Of a DNA stretch of 64,000 nt, positions 45,091 to 56,259 are shown one piece after another. Made by a program: the position numbers and the translations under genes. Position 1 is the first letter of the stretch. Each line of letters opens with the position of its first letter. The stretch covers positions 104,613 through 168,612 of the forward strand of contig JAJOZX010009098.1 of assembly GCA_023014485.1 (NCBI GenBank), given 5' to 3'. The notes below the pieces were generated by a model that worked only from the letters and a program-made list of their open reading frames with translations, made no database searches and was not told where the DNA came from. This stretch comes from Bathynomus jamesi. Taxonomy: Eukaryota > Arthropoda > Malacostraca > Isopoda > Cirolanidae.

Positions 45091-45966
45091 CAGTGTTGGG
45101 CACTAAAGCGTTAATCCGATAACAGTTAATTAACGAAGTTAACTTTTTTTAACGGACTATTAACGGAAGTTAATTTCCATTTATCGTTATCGGACCAGTT
45201 AACTTCCGATAACTCGATATTTAGTCTGTTAAAGTCCGTTAACACATTAACTGCGAGGAGTCATTCACGGAAGATCACCGCTCCGCAGAAGGCCAAGAGA
45301 CTTGTCGACACTTGGCTGGACACTGATGGGAAGGTAGACATGGCCGACTCTGACTTCATGGGGGAGCAGATCTTCATCAACCTCTTCCTGAAGTACAATA
45401 CGCCAATTCCGTCCTCTGCCGCAGTGGAACGGCTCTTCTCTCTCGGCAAGGACATCCTGAGGCCCAAGAGGTCAAGACTGGCAGTTGGGCCTAACTTTGA
45501 GAAGTTGGTCTTTCTGAAGGGCAACCAGCACATTGTGTCAGTCTTTAATAAATGTGCCTAAAATTTAATTTTACCTTTCAGTTCCCGCCATAATAATTCT
45601 CTGGTAAATTAAAATTTAGTTAATGGTTAAAAGGGTAACGGGTTTCAAAACATGTAATCAGTACATTTTTTATTAAAAATAAAAAAAAAGTTATTAAGCA
45701 AAAAAGTTGCAAAACTTGGTAAAAATACAGTTAAATACCTATTTATTGTTGGATTTTGCATAAATAAACATTTTCTATGGGTTTTAAAGTTTTTTTCCTT
45801 GATTTTTTTAAATGTTAGTAAAGAAATAGTTATCGTTAACGGATTATCGTTAACTTCCGTTAACTTTGTAGTAAAATTATCGGATTATCGTTATCGGAGT
45901 TAAAAATTGGGGTTAACGGATTATCGTTATCGAAGTTAACTTTTTGGTTAACGGTGCCCACCACTG
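45091..45966 (+). mobile_element. Deleted hAT element keeping only the dimerisation domain
   Basis: Flanked by GAAATTAC at 45083-45090 and 45967-45974. Ends CAGTGTTGGGCAC and GTGCCCACCACTG pair with one mismatch; both subterminal regions are dense in GTTAACGGA/TTATCGTTA words. The only coding remnant is about 45260-45561, plus strand: [20 protein letters not shown] and [17 protein letters not shown], the hAT C-terminal dimerisation domain, still open for 73 codons. Confidence 0.95.
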
Positions 45967-45974
45967 GAAATTAC

Positions 45975-46262
45975 ATATAATGACCGCAATCGTGTCGTAT
46001 TTGACAATGAAGCCAATCTTGGACAATTGTCTTCCATTGACCATACATTGTTTTAAAATTGCATTTGTCTTTATATGCAAAAATTAAGATTTCGAAAAGT
46101 TAAGATCATGCCTGGCCTGAAATTGTACGCGACCGTGGTGGTTTGTACGGAACCTTGTTCCCGCGTTCCCGAGTAAAGGGGCACCTTCGACCATGTGGGG
46201 CATGTAGGAACCCGTCATTTTTTGTGGGGAGGATGTGTAGGGGTGGTGTGAAAGGTGTAGGG
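45975..46262. other. No gene seen; short GT-rich repeat near 46225
   Basis: A GTGTAGGGGTGGTGTGAAAG unit at about 46228 recurs at 48920-48945 on the other side of the next element. Confidence 0.6.
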
Positions 46263-48914
46263 TAGGGTGGCCCACTTTTCAATTTTTTTTTAAAGTATAG
46301 GTTATCGTAGTTTTTCCCATTATTTGGCACTATACTAGCACATTGGTACCATTTTTACAAAAATTGATTAATATTTAGGGGTCTCGCATCGACCTTGAAA
46401 TTACGAGTTTTTTTTTTTAAATGCGTACTTTTTAACTTTTTACTGAATCAAGATAAATCATTAAGTAGGGATGTTTTCTGAATCCTCTTGATGAGAGAAG
46501 TCGTTTGGTGTGCCTTCCAATGTCATACGACTAACGGTTTAAAAGTTGTGCCTGTATACAGGTAATACCAATGTGCTAGTATAGTGCCAAATAATGGAAA
46601 AACCACGATCACCTATACTTTTCAAAAAAATCAGCAAATAGCAGACAAATAAGGAAGAAAGAAACAATAACTTAAACAATCGCTTTTGCATTGTATTGAC
46701 CACTATCACACGTCACTGGCTGCAACGTTGTCCCTCTGTGCTATGTCATCGTGGCGAGTGATGACTTCTTGAAGTCGCCGAGCTCTTTCCGGTTCTTTTC
46801 CACCACTTGCAGAAGATCCTGCAGCTGTGCCTCGTCCTTTGTGACCGTGTTCGCATAGTCTTGTATCAGTTGGACTCCTCTTTCAGCGACGTCATTGGTG
46901 ACCTGGAGATTAGAGATCACATCCTTCAGACGACAAAAGTCCTCGTTCTCGTCCCACTTATCAGTTGGCAGGGTGAGCCACGAAGACCCATACATCTTCA
47001 GACCTGCAAATAAGAACCAGGAGGACTCGTCGATCAGGTCGGGGAGTAGCGTCATCTCGTCGACTGAGACGTTCTCGTATGTGAAGTCTTTGGGTACAGG
47101 GAGGTGGGACAGCTTCTCTGCCATCTGTTGCTTCACAGGAAGGAAGTTCTGAAAGGAAGTTCTGAAACACATGCCATATATTTCAATTTCATGGTTGTAA
47201 AGTAACCTATTTTTGTTCACATTCAGTTCTCTTTTTAATTGACATTATGCTTCATGAATCTCATTACTAAATTGATAGCTATGAAAACTTAATCAACTGA
47301 CCTTGACCATTTTGCCATCCCAGTGGACAACAGTGTGCCTCGGTGGCGTGAAGGAGTCCTTCACAGCCGTCGCCACTTCACGGCGATGTGACACTCTTCC
47401 CCGGCGAGCCGTTTCTTTCGAGATGCTGAACTGATTGAGGTCTGCTGGTGGATCCGCCGAACGTGTGATAGCAGCCACAATGCTTACTACCTATGTAGAG
47501 AATGGAAAGTGGAAAGGAAACTGTCAAGAATACATGTGGGTTACGGGACACTTTAAAACTGACGCTATCGATGAATACTATACACAATACGCACCTGATT
47601 ATTGGACATGCGGAAACGATCAGCCACTTCCATGACAGCAGGTGCATTAAGGATGCGGCGAGGAAGATTGACAGACACACTTGGCTCTTTCGGCAGGGGG
47701 AACGCTAGTTCTGTCTCCGACTCTCCTGACATGCCAGTATCATCATTCTCCATGGCCTCATCTCCGGTTTCGTATGCACACTTTGAGGTTTGCGGCTCCT
47801 GGCGAGGACGTTTTCTTCCTTCCTGTAGCTTTCTTTTTACAGCGAAAACTTTATCGTTCCCGCTCATCGTTGCCACCCGAGGACCACGTTGATCGAGGTA
47901 GAAGTCAATGTCTTCTTTCTTGTCCTTGTCGGACAGCAGTCGATTCTTCTTTATATCTTCGACAGCGTCAGATGCTCCGATATCCCACAGCTTGTCCACA
48001 CTGTCCGAAAACTTCTGCCGTTTTCCTCCGGCGTCAGTTTCTCGTTTTCTGCTCTTTTGGAGTAAGTGCCACTCTTTCCACAATGCCTCTAGCTTCCGTT
48101 CGCAGTTGAGCTTTGTGATTGTTTTAATGCGGGCCATGTTCCAAAACTTTAAGACGTTGTTTACGGTTTCTTTGAATGCGTCTTTCCTGTTAGCAGTGTA
48201 CTGGATAACACTGAAGAAGTATTGCAAAACCTGCCGTGTTGTTGGCAATTTGCTACCACTGATGGAGGACGACGGTTGGCCAACTAAAAAAATTTCCGAG
48301 GCCGATCTTAGAGAAGGTAGCGATGTTATTTTCGCCTTTCCTTTTGATGACTCTCTATTTGTAGCTTCAAGAGTTCTTCCAGTTATGGTTGCCATCGATT
48401 TGTCCATGACAAAGGATGAGGAACTCAGACAGAATTTCAAAATGTTATGATCTGCAAAAAAAGAAATAGGTTAGGTACCTGGCACAGGCATAGTGCATTT
48501 TCTAATTACCTATATACATTATACATTCCGCCCGGGTATGGTGACTCATTTTTTTGAAAAGTATAGGTGATCGTGGTTTTTCCCATTATTTGGCACTATA
48601 CTAGCACATTGGTATTACCTGTATACAGGCACAACCTTTAAACCGTTAGTCGTATGACATTGGCAGGCACACCAAACGACTTCTCTCATCAAGAGGATTC
48701 AGAAAACATCCCTACTTAATGATTTATCTTGATTCAGTAAAAAGTTAAAAAGTACGCATTTTAAAAAAAAACGTAATTTCAAGGTCGATGCGAGACCCCT
48801 AAATATTGATCAATTTTTGTAAAAATGGTACCAATGTGCTAGTATAGTGCCAAATAATGGGAAAAACCACGATCACCTATACTTTTCAAAAAAATTGAAA
48901 AGTGGGCCACCCTA
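46263..48914 (-). mobile_element. Element with ~366-bp hairpin-forming inverted ends; family unassigned
   Basis: TAGGGTGGCCCACTTTTCAA at the left is matched by its inverse at 48895-48914. The inverted repeats extend about 366 bp (46263-46632; 48549-48914) and are nearly identical. Within each end, the segment around GGCACTATACTAGCACATTG is itself repeated inverted (46288-46348 against 46568-46626), so each terminus can fold alone. Both flanks contain GTAGGGGTGGTGTG; a clean target duplication is not visible. Confidence 0.85.
46741..48440 (-). CDS. Three-exon gene inside the TIR element, apparently intact (480 aa)
   Basis: Minus strand. Exon 1 48440-47595 (MKFCLSSSSFVMDKSMATIT...SNNQ), exon 2 47490-47302 (VVSIVAAITRSADPPADLNQ...GKMVK), exon 3 47148-46741 (NFLPVKQQMAEKLSHL...LATMT, stop TAG). 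Both introns (104 and 153 bp) have GT...AG borders in phase 0 (CAG/GTGCGT, acatag/GTA; AAG/GTCAGT, tttcag/AAC) and all three exons are open. Exon 1 holds a basic DNA-binding-like stretch: FWNMARIKTITKLNCERKLE, LWKEWHLLQKSRKRE. Exon 3 has LQVTNDVAERGVQLIQDYAN and LLQVVEKNRKELGDFKK, a block I recall from multi-copy uncharacterised arthropod proteins. No catalytic DDE motif is evident; known relatives may be longer, so an internal deletion is possible. Function not assigned. Confidence 0.6.
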
Positions 48915-49838
48915 GACTGTAGGGGTGGTGTGGAGGGTGTAGGGATGGTATGAAAAAACTATATAGGGCTATGGGAAAATTGCCTGATACCCTCATCCGT
49001 TGGAAATTTCCAGCAGACTTCAGTGGAGAGTTAATTAACGACAAAAGCCCTCCGTTTTTTCGTTAGAGAATTATGTATATGTAGGTCTTCAAAGGACCTC
49101 TTTGTTTATTTGCCTTCGGTATTTGCGCTGCCTAATGGTAAAGAAAGGAATTGCCTTACCTTATTATTTCGCTGGGCCCCTCCTCCGCTTCGATGCAGGA
49201 CGCGATGATCTTTTTCGATGTAGGGCCGTGGTACGATGGAGTTACACAATGAGTTTACTCGATGTAACTAATATAGGCAGTCACTATTTAAACACCTGAA
49301 GGAACAGGCCTATCCTTCTTATGGTTATTAAGTTTTATATCAAGAGGATTTCACTCAGAACTTATAGGAAGACAAAGCACATCTTCCTTGCTTAAAGCAT
49401 CGCTGTAACATAAGCAAGCTCCGAGCGAGCCGCTATAATATAATCTTCCTATTTTTATTATTTGCTGATTTCGCAAAGTTCGTTGACTCGTCTCTCGATG
49501 TAATTTTTCATGAGTTGGTAGTGGAAAATTTTGAACACGAAATAATAATTTTGTTTTCTTTGTTTGTTATGCAGGCCCGATGCCTACATATGGGTTCTAT
49601 GTACGTATGGCAATTATTTCATTCCCAATAGGCTATGTCACCAATCCCGAGGCAATTTTGTATAGATATTTAATTCAATTAATTAATAATTTATATTTAA
49701 TTAAGAAGTAAAGGTGCCACATACGATACCATGTTGTAAGCGTGTATAGTTTTTCCATAGATGGTGTAGGGTATGTGGGAAACTTGAACAGGTCATTTTT
49801 TGGTGGGTCTTGCCAGCTGGAATTTGAAGGTGCATGAA
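48915..49838. other. No gene seen
   Basis: Non-coding. A GTAGGG-rich segment adjoins the preceding element; beyond that nothing recognisable. The short open frame at 49102-49299 has no family motif. Confidence 0.55.
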
Positions 49839-50156
49839 CTACATATAAAAATGCACTTGACTTCCCGAGTATATGTTTGTTAAATCATGAAGCAGCTCAT
49901 TTAGTTTCACCTGAGAAATTCTTGCAACAATATCTGGGTTATGTTCTAGTCTTTGATAAGCTTCAATGTTTTCAGCGATTTCAATCCATCTTGGGTTGCG
50001 AGTGAACGTAATAGAGAGATTCGGCTTCCAAAAGTTTCTTACAATTGCTAAAGCGTCTTGATGATTCTGCCGCATTGCTCTCGAGCTTCCTTGATAAAGA
50101 TACAAATTTGACCGCAGATGTTTTGTATTTATATTCGTAAGCCCGTTTTTGCACAT
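49839..50156 (-). pseudogene. Helitron Rep/helicase protein, Helitron_like_N fragment
   Basis: Minus strand, about 105 codons: LYQGSSRAMRQNHQDALAIV, NLSITFTRNPRWIEIAENIE, HNPDIVARISQVKLNELLHD. This matches the conserved N-terminal domain of Helitron RepHel proteins (the usual text is close to QDAMAIVRxxGKPDLFxTFTCNPxWPEI). The two-histidine Rep nuclease motif and the helicase are absent. The substitution of R for C in FTRNP and F-W for the usual Y/FGK are typical of decay. No Helitron ends (5' TC, 3' CTRR with hairpin) were found nearby. Confidence 0.85.
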
Positions 50157-51219
50157 GGACAGCTTTATTTAAATTTTTCTAGTGTGAGAAATTTTCATTC
50201 CGTTAAAGTCTTTGGTGAAAGAATGATTAGAAATCCTGTATTAAAAAAAGTAATGTTGCAATAAAGATGCTAATTTGACTGCAAATGTTGGTAAAGACTT
50301 GTTTGTTTGAATTTTTTCAACTATGTAAATCGGTCCTTAGGAACCATCATTTGAAGGAGGTTGCTAAAACTTTTCGTATAAAAAAAATAAAATTTTAGCA
50401 AGTCTCCAAAATTACCAGTTAGTCATTTAAATTTTAGGTTTAGAATTTTAATATTCTTTGCAAGAAATAATATAAATTACTTCTTGATTGTATATATTTG
50501 GGGCTAAGCAATTTTTCAGCCAATTGCATGGTACTGCACGTAAAGACTAAAGCGGTCTTAGGTATACACAATACCTAAAATTCAAAAACATTCCCGACGA
50601 TTGAGTTTTATTTACAAATGAAATCTCTCTTATTTTACAATTGTTTAGTTTTTAGTCATCTCTTACCTGCAGTTACACTTTATGGCATTCCGTCCATCGA
50701 TAGAACTCCTGCACGGTTTGACAGCAAACTTCTAATTTAAGCGAGAGTCCACTTCTATACTAGGTTTCATTTCACAATGAAAAACTGATACAATTCACCT
50801 TATTTTAACTGTGAAATTAAACTTTTGCAAGTATGAAGTAAAATGCTCAAGTACTCATTCGTGCACAAAAATGTTCAGTTTCGGAAAAGTTCGCCTACAA
50901 ACAAAAATTCTAAAAATCGAAAAATTAAGTAATAGTAGTCCATTTTTTTTCTTTTTAGTGACAGTAATTTTAAAAACAAAATTTTTATGAACTTTACAAA
51001 TCGTTTCTAGGCGAACTTTCTTCAGAACTTACCCTGTTAATGCTCGAGCTAAAGGCGAGCCTTGGGGCACACTGACCCCAACATCGTGGGGAAATGAGCT
51101 TCCTGGCTATTACCTTTTCACCTTAAGGAGTCTTTGAAAAGTGAAAACTGAAAATTAAAATCCAACGCTGCGATCGCAAGAAGTAATAATAATATCTGAA
51201 ATACAGGTACTGTCTCAGT
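50157..51219. other. No gene seen; AT-rich
   Basis: May include further Helitron-derived sequence, but I cannot read any motif. Confidence 0.5.
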
Positions 51220-51700
51220 AGCATGGGCGCAAAGGTTAGAGTGCAAGAATGCTGTAATGTTGCAAGAGATAATGATCAATGTTGCAAAGGGGGGGTGGGG
51301 TATGCACTGAAGGGGGAGGGGGTTATGCAACAACTCAATGCTGCAAAGGGGGGGGGGGTGCTGCAGGTACAACAAGGGGTCATGAAACTTGGAGGCGGCG
51401 TTATCCCCCAAGAGAAAGACAGGAGAAGGAGAGAAAACAAGAGAGGTGTTCACCTGGCAGGAGCCAAGGCACACTAAGACTTCAGCCGAGTGGCCGTTGT
51501 CTTATAGGCCCTAATCAGCCAGTTGGCTTAGAAGGAGCGAAGGGGGAGAGGGGAGGTTGAGGGGAAGGGGTCTTCGGGGGGGGGGGGGAGAAAGGATGAT
51601 CTCCCCCAAAGGGGTTGCCTTAACCTAAGAGAGAAAGAGAAAGGATAGACGGAGGAGGGCTTTGGGGGGACAAGGTGGGATGTCCTAACCCCCGAAAGGG
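51220..51700 (+). repeat. Dispersed TTGCAAC/GGGGGAGGG repeat, copy 3
   Basis: Homologous in order to 24640-25010 and, inverted, to 340-620 (CAGGAGCCAAG, GACTTCAGCCGAGTGGCCGT, CTAATCAGCCAGTTGG). Contains poly-G tracts up to 10 bases. Open frames are low complexity. Confidence 0.7.
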
Positions 51701-51709
51701 AAACTAAGC

Positions 51710-52020
51710 GGGGCAGGGACAATTCGACGTGGCCGACTCGATGCGACCCAACTCGATGTGGCCGACTCGATGTCAGGACAACTCGATGTCGATGCCAGAC
51801 CAAGTCGATTTCATTTTCTTTATATATTTAATGTAGGTTAACTGAATGCCCGGTTAGGTCAACTGTACGCCCTTGACGGTTGGTTAGGTTAAGTTGTGAT
51901 ATTTTCGTTAAAACTAACGAAAATATCCCTTAGGGATATTATATCGAGTTGTCCTGACATCGAGTTGGCCACATCGAGTTGGGTCGCATCGAGTCGGCCA
52001 CATCGAATCGTACCCAACCC
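51710..52020. mobile_element. Foldback element E: AACTCGATGTGGCC arms
   Basis: Flanked by AACTAAGC at 51702-51709 and 52021-52028, a perfect 8-bp duplication. Ends GGGGCAGGGACAATTCGACG and, inverted, GGGTTGGGTACGATTCGATG. Arms are repeated ACTCGATG/GGCCGACTCGATG words (51719-51810 against 51930-52010). The loop has CGGTTAGGTCAACTGTACG, GGTTGGTTAGGTTAAG and the 13-bp-stem hairpin. 311 bp, no coding. Confidence 0.9.
51898..51927. repeat. Perfect 13-bp-stem hairpin, second copy
   Basis: GATATTTTCGTTA, loop AAAC, TAACGAAAATATC. Loop is the complement-inverse of that at 13468-13497, as expected if the whole block was inverted. Confidence 0.9.
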
Positions 52021-52114
52021 AACTAAGCTAAGTCTTAACCTAAGAAGAAGGAGAGAGTTCTTTATTCAACCGCTGTCATCATCAAACTGCCAGCACTGAA
52101 GCGACGCGGGTCTT

Positions 52115-52225
52115 ATATAGAGGAGGGTTGAGTTGTCAGATACCATTTTTTATTTTAATTGTACAGGTATACATTATTAGGGCGAGTTGCTAAACACCAC
52201 CATTTATTTTAATTCGTTACCAAAG
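52115..52225. repeat. Minisatellite unit related to 25020-25390
   Basis: GAGTTGTCAGATACC and GAGTTGCTAAACACC cores, each with CATTTATTTTAATT or TTTTTATTTTAATT. Confidence 0.6.
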
Positions 52226-52232
52226 CATACAG

Positions 52233-52416
52233 ACTTTCTGAAACCAATATTGACAATGAAAATTCAATCTGTTTATTAATTTGTAAATAAATAGAATTTG
52301 CCTTCCACTGCACAAAAAATAATATAATACGAACGTATAACCACCAAAATAATAGTTCAGACGAAATACCACACACACCACCACACACACAATTGAACAA
52401 CTTTCTCCTTACCTTA

Positions 52417-52447
<31 letters not shown>

Positions 52448-52620
52448 CGGACTTTCTCTTTTAAACGAAAACCGAAATTGACAATAAAAAATTCAATCTG
52501 TTTTTTAATTATTGTAAATAAATAGAATTTGTCTTTTAATGACCAAAATAAAAATAATATAAGAAACACGAAACGTATAACCACCAAAATAGTAGTTCAG
52601 GCGAAATACACACACACACC
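52233..52620. repeat. Direct duplication, two ~160-bp copies
   Basis: 52250-52390 and 52480-52620 share AAAATTCAATCTGTTT, GTAAATAAATAGAATTTG and CGTATAACCACCAAAATA, separated by a TA run (52416-52446). CA repeats follow both copies. Confidence 0.85.
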
Positions 52621-52767
52621 AAACACACACACACACACACACACACAATTATATTAAATAATAAACAGCAAAAGAAATAAACACATTAACTGTGTCTATT
52701 TTCTTTTGGCAAACCTTTCTTGTGTTTCAAAAACAAAAAAAATATTACACACCTTTCACTTTCTCCT

Positions 52768-52777
52768 TATATATATA

Positions 52778-52819
<42 letters not shown>

Positions 52820-53250
52820 TATATAGAAAGAATCAATTTCGGATTTTTAATTTTCACACCAAAGGGTCTATTTACTTTTGTCACTCCTCTATATATAAAC
52901 CTTTTCATTTCATTTCATTTTCATGTCATTTCATTTTCAAGTCATTTCACTTCATTTCACTAATCTCATATCATGTCACTCATTTCATTTACTTTCAGCT
53001 TCTCTGGAAAAAAATCTGAGCAGGTGCGTCTTACGCTAACCGCAAAAATGACCGCAAAGTTTACTTTTGACATAAGTCCTTCCATTCAGCTCGACAAACC
53101 TCGCTTGAGTCCAAATGTTAATAATATTACGCTTATTACTACTCAAGTTAAAAACTTTATTTATACTAAAGGCAAGAGATAGAGAGAGAGAGGACCACAC
53201 ACACACACAATATATATATATCTATATATAATATATATATTATATGGTGG
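52768..53250. repeat. (TA)n runs and (TTTCA)n microsatellite
   Basis: TA at 52768-52826 and 53200-53245; an irregular TTTCA array at about 52903-52995 that produces spurious Ser/Phe-rich frames. Confidence 0.9.
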
Positions 53251-53279
53251 TACAAAATTACAATAATAATAAAAGCTAG

Positions 53280-54060
53280 CTCCTTTTGACCGAATTGTTC
53301 GTTCTAACAATGGTCAAGCTTTTCACACCGGCTTAGACCCACAGTTTAACGTGGAAACCGAATACTCTTTTCTTTTTTAAAAAATACAAATAAAGGACTG
53401 GATATATTTATAATTTCTCTATTATAAAATCCTCTCGAATACACTAGTAATAATAATTAACTCTTTCTCGCCGAATTGTTCATTTTGACAAAGGTCAAAC
53501 CTTTTCACTCAGCCATAGACCTACAGTTTAACATGGAATCGTTGCAGCGGCTGAATGTCTTCGCCAGGACTCTCAACAGCCGGCTAATCCACCAGTAGGA
53601 TACCTAGGGTACCCATTTATCAGCCAACCAAGCAGAAATTCAATAACTAAATACAATTTTTCCACACGCCTACGCGAGAAGTCAAACCGAATACATTAAT
53701 TAATCAAAGTTGAAACTCAATTTAGCATGGGCGCAAAATAACTGCGTCCGAAAATTGAGACTCAATATAGTATGGACGCAAAATAATAAAAAATTGTTGT
53801 GAACAATATTGCATAAAGTGGTGGGTGGTGAAAACCAAGTATTGTCGCAAATCTTGGGAAAGCTGAGTTTGGTATGGGCGCAAAACATGGTAATGCACAA
53901 AAATTTTCTAGATTTGATGTTTATGTCATAGGATATTACTGTGGTGTTAATGTCAGAGTAATAAAGAGTAGCGGCGCTAATTTTGTTTCCTGCGATACTG
54001 AGCTGACCACTCTAATGAATATATTCCTATAACGAACGGCATCCGAAAAATTGAGGATCA
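53280..54060. repeat. Dispersed non-coding module (CGCCGAATTGTTC ... ACCTACAGTT)
   Basis: CCGAATTGTTC, GGTCAA(A/G)CTTTTCAC and GACC(C/T)ACAGTTTAACGTGG occur at 53290-53355 and 53470-53540, again at 54480-54545, and inverted at 63535-63600. 53700-54060 repeats phrases such as TTGAGACTCAAT and TATGGGCGCAAAA. No gene seen. Confidence 0.6.
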
Positions 54061-54904
54061 ATGTAGTATGATTGCAAATAACATGCATCCGAAAAAATTG
54101 AGACTCAATTAGTAGGGGCGAAAAAATAATATTGCACATTCTGGAAATCTTTTATAAAGATGGTTGTTGCGAGGGATTTGCATAAAAGGCAGAAATTCAA
54201 TAACAATACAATTTTACCACACTCCTACGCGAGAAGCCCCTTCATTGCATAACCCCTCCCCCTTCATTGCACACCACCCCCTCCCCTTTGCAACTAACGT
54301 TACAAATATATATATATATATATACACGAGCAAAAACATTATACTATATAACGAGTACGCACAATTGGCGTTGTACCATTTAATAACATAGGAAGGAGTG
54401 AGCACAAAAATATTCATAATTTCTTTATTATAAAATTCTCTCGAATACACTAGTAATAATAAATAATTAACTCTTTCTCGCCGAATTGTTCATTTTGACA
54501 AAGGTCAAACCTTTTCACTCTGCCATAGACCTACAGTTCAAATATGAATAATCAGAAGTATCGGAACAGATCCGTGTACCAAAAACTTTTAAAATATTCT
54601 TGACCACTAGGATAGTGAGGGTAAAATTTTCAAATTGATCCGCGGCTTCCTCCGCAAATACAATCATGCTTAAAAACACACAAAGATGCTTTCGCAAGCT
54701 ACAACACCAAATACAAATTTATAAACATTTCCTTTTCATTCGAGGGTTTATTCTAGCAGGACAACCAGCCATTTATCTACCACCCAATTTTCTACCTTTT
54801 TTGTCGTAACCGTTAAAGAAATTTTCCTCCAAAAAATGTATTGTATAAAATAAAAAAAATTATTCAAAGGCTTTTTGTGTTTAGAAATACATCTCGTCAG
54901 GAAT

Positions 54905-55065
54905 GATTGCTAGCTCTTTCACATCATAATTTCATCGAGATAATTCAAGCTCTCATATACAGGACCTACATTGTCTATAAGATATGTGGCGCGTGGAACA
55001 TGCGGCCTTCAGAAGATGTGAACATCTGCTCTGTGGCTCAGTTCAAAAAAATGGATAAGCCGAAC
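54905..55065 (+). pseudogene. LINE C-terminal remnant (left arm 2)
   Basis: YKICGAWNMRPSEDVNICSV resembles the 'YKICxTWNxLPSEVV' end of CR1-group ORF2 seen at 30780 and 40800. The inverted partner is at 62990-63135. Confidence 0.65.
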
Positions 55066-55169
55066 CTTCGATGTAGGAATTTTCGATGGAACCGTAACCA
55101 CTGATACATCCTCGGTACGGATTGCAATACTTATTGAGGTACTTCTTGTCCTCGTATCTCCCTCATGTA

Positions 55170-55450
55170 CACCTTCCACATTGTGTCCGACAACTAACAC
55201 AGAAAACTCTTTCCAAATTGTTTACGAAAGATGCAAAAGTGTAATGACAAAAAAAAGAACGCTTCAGAGTTCATTCACACCATGCGTACACTTATCTCGT
55301 GTACACAGTGTACACCTTCCACATTGTGTCCTACAACTATCACAGAAGCTCTTTCCAATTTTGTTGCGAAAGATGCAAAAAGTGTAATGAAAAAGAACAG
55401 CTTCAGAGTTCATTTACACCATGCATACACTTATCTCGTGTACACAGTTA
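55170..55450. repeat. Tandem duplication, ~135-bp unit (left arm 2)
   Basis: CACCTTCCACATTGTGTCC and GCTTCAGAGTTCATT recur once. The right arm carries the same pair at about 62620-62895, so the tandem predates the inverted duplication. Confidence 0.85.
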
Positions 55451-56079
55451 GTGGGAAATAAAACACACACCAATTAAACTCTAGACTCATTCAAAATATC
55501 CTAAAGTAAGCTATAACACCCGTCAATTTCGGCGACCAGATGATGTAGTGACCCGTGGTATGGGTGCCAGTAAAACTGTAGATCCCTTCATCAAATGACC
55601 TAGATATTGCGAAGGGAGTTAAGCAGTCCACAGCAATCAATCGACAAAAATCACTGACGAAGCATTGTTGTATACATCCGGTTACAACCACCAATATGAT
55701 TATATAACAACCAGACCTAATGGTTACTTTGATTACGACACAACTGGATTGAAGTTTGTAACCCAACCACGGTTAGTGAATTAACTTTTGGATTAACCTT
55801 TTGGACTAGTGTACAAATTAATTTTATGTGCGTACGTATGTATGTGCGTATATATGTTGTGCAGCAGTTGTACGAGTACATTTTATGCATAAGAGACAGA
55901 TTTGTGGATGAAGATATGCTAATAATTTTAAACTAAACGTAACTATCGTACGCAATACGTTATTTCTGTGACCCTTCTAACTAATTTCTGTTCTTATATA
56001 TAAATAATTTGTCATAATTAAATTTATACAAATGACTTATATAACATAGTGGCGGTATGCAATGTATAAATTATATCAT

Positions 56080-56210
56080 TGTTGCGAGTTATCATTTAAA
56101 CTAAACATGCTTCTTAATTCGACATCGTTGAACCCGTGTAAGCACTTGAAAACCTCCAGGAGTTGACCGCGCAGCCACCGAGTTTCCAGCGAAAACAATA
56201 GGGTCCCACT
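56080..56210 (-). pseudogene. CR1-like LINE fragment (left arm 2)
   Basis: Minus strand: LFSLETRWLRGQLLEVFKCL and FNDVELRSMFSLNDNS. Partner at 61860-61985 on the plus strand. Confidence 0.75.
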
Positions 56211-56259
56211 TATCTGCCAACCCACCCAGTATTTTCGTACATTTCCACAACTAAACACA

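Noticed and set aside
46106..46330. Minus-strand open frames at 46.1-46.3 kb
   Set aside because: Proline/histidine-rich translations of a G-rich repeat at the element border; no family signal.
47565..48450. Plus-strand open frames opposite exon 1 of the three-exon gene
   Set aside because: They are antisense shadows: serine/leucine-rich, no motifs, while the minus strand has consistent exons and splice sites.
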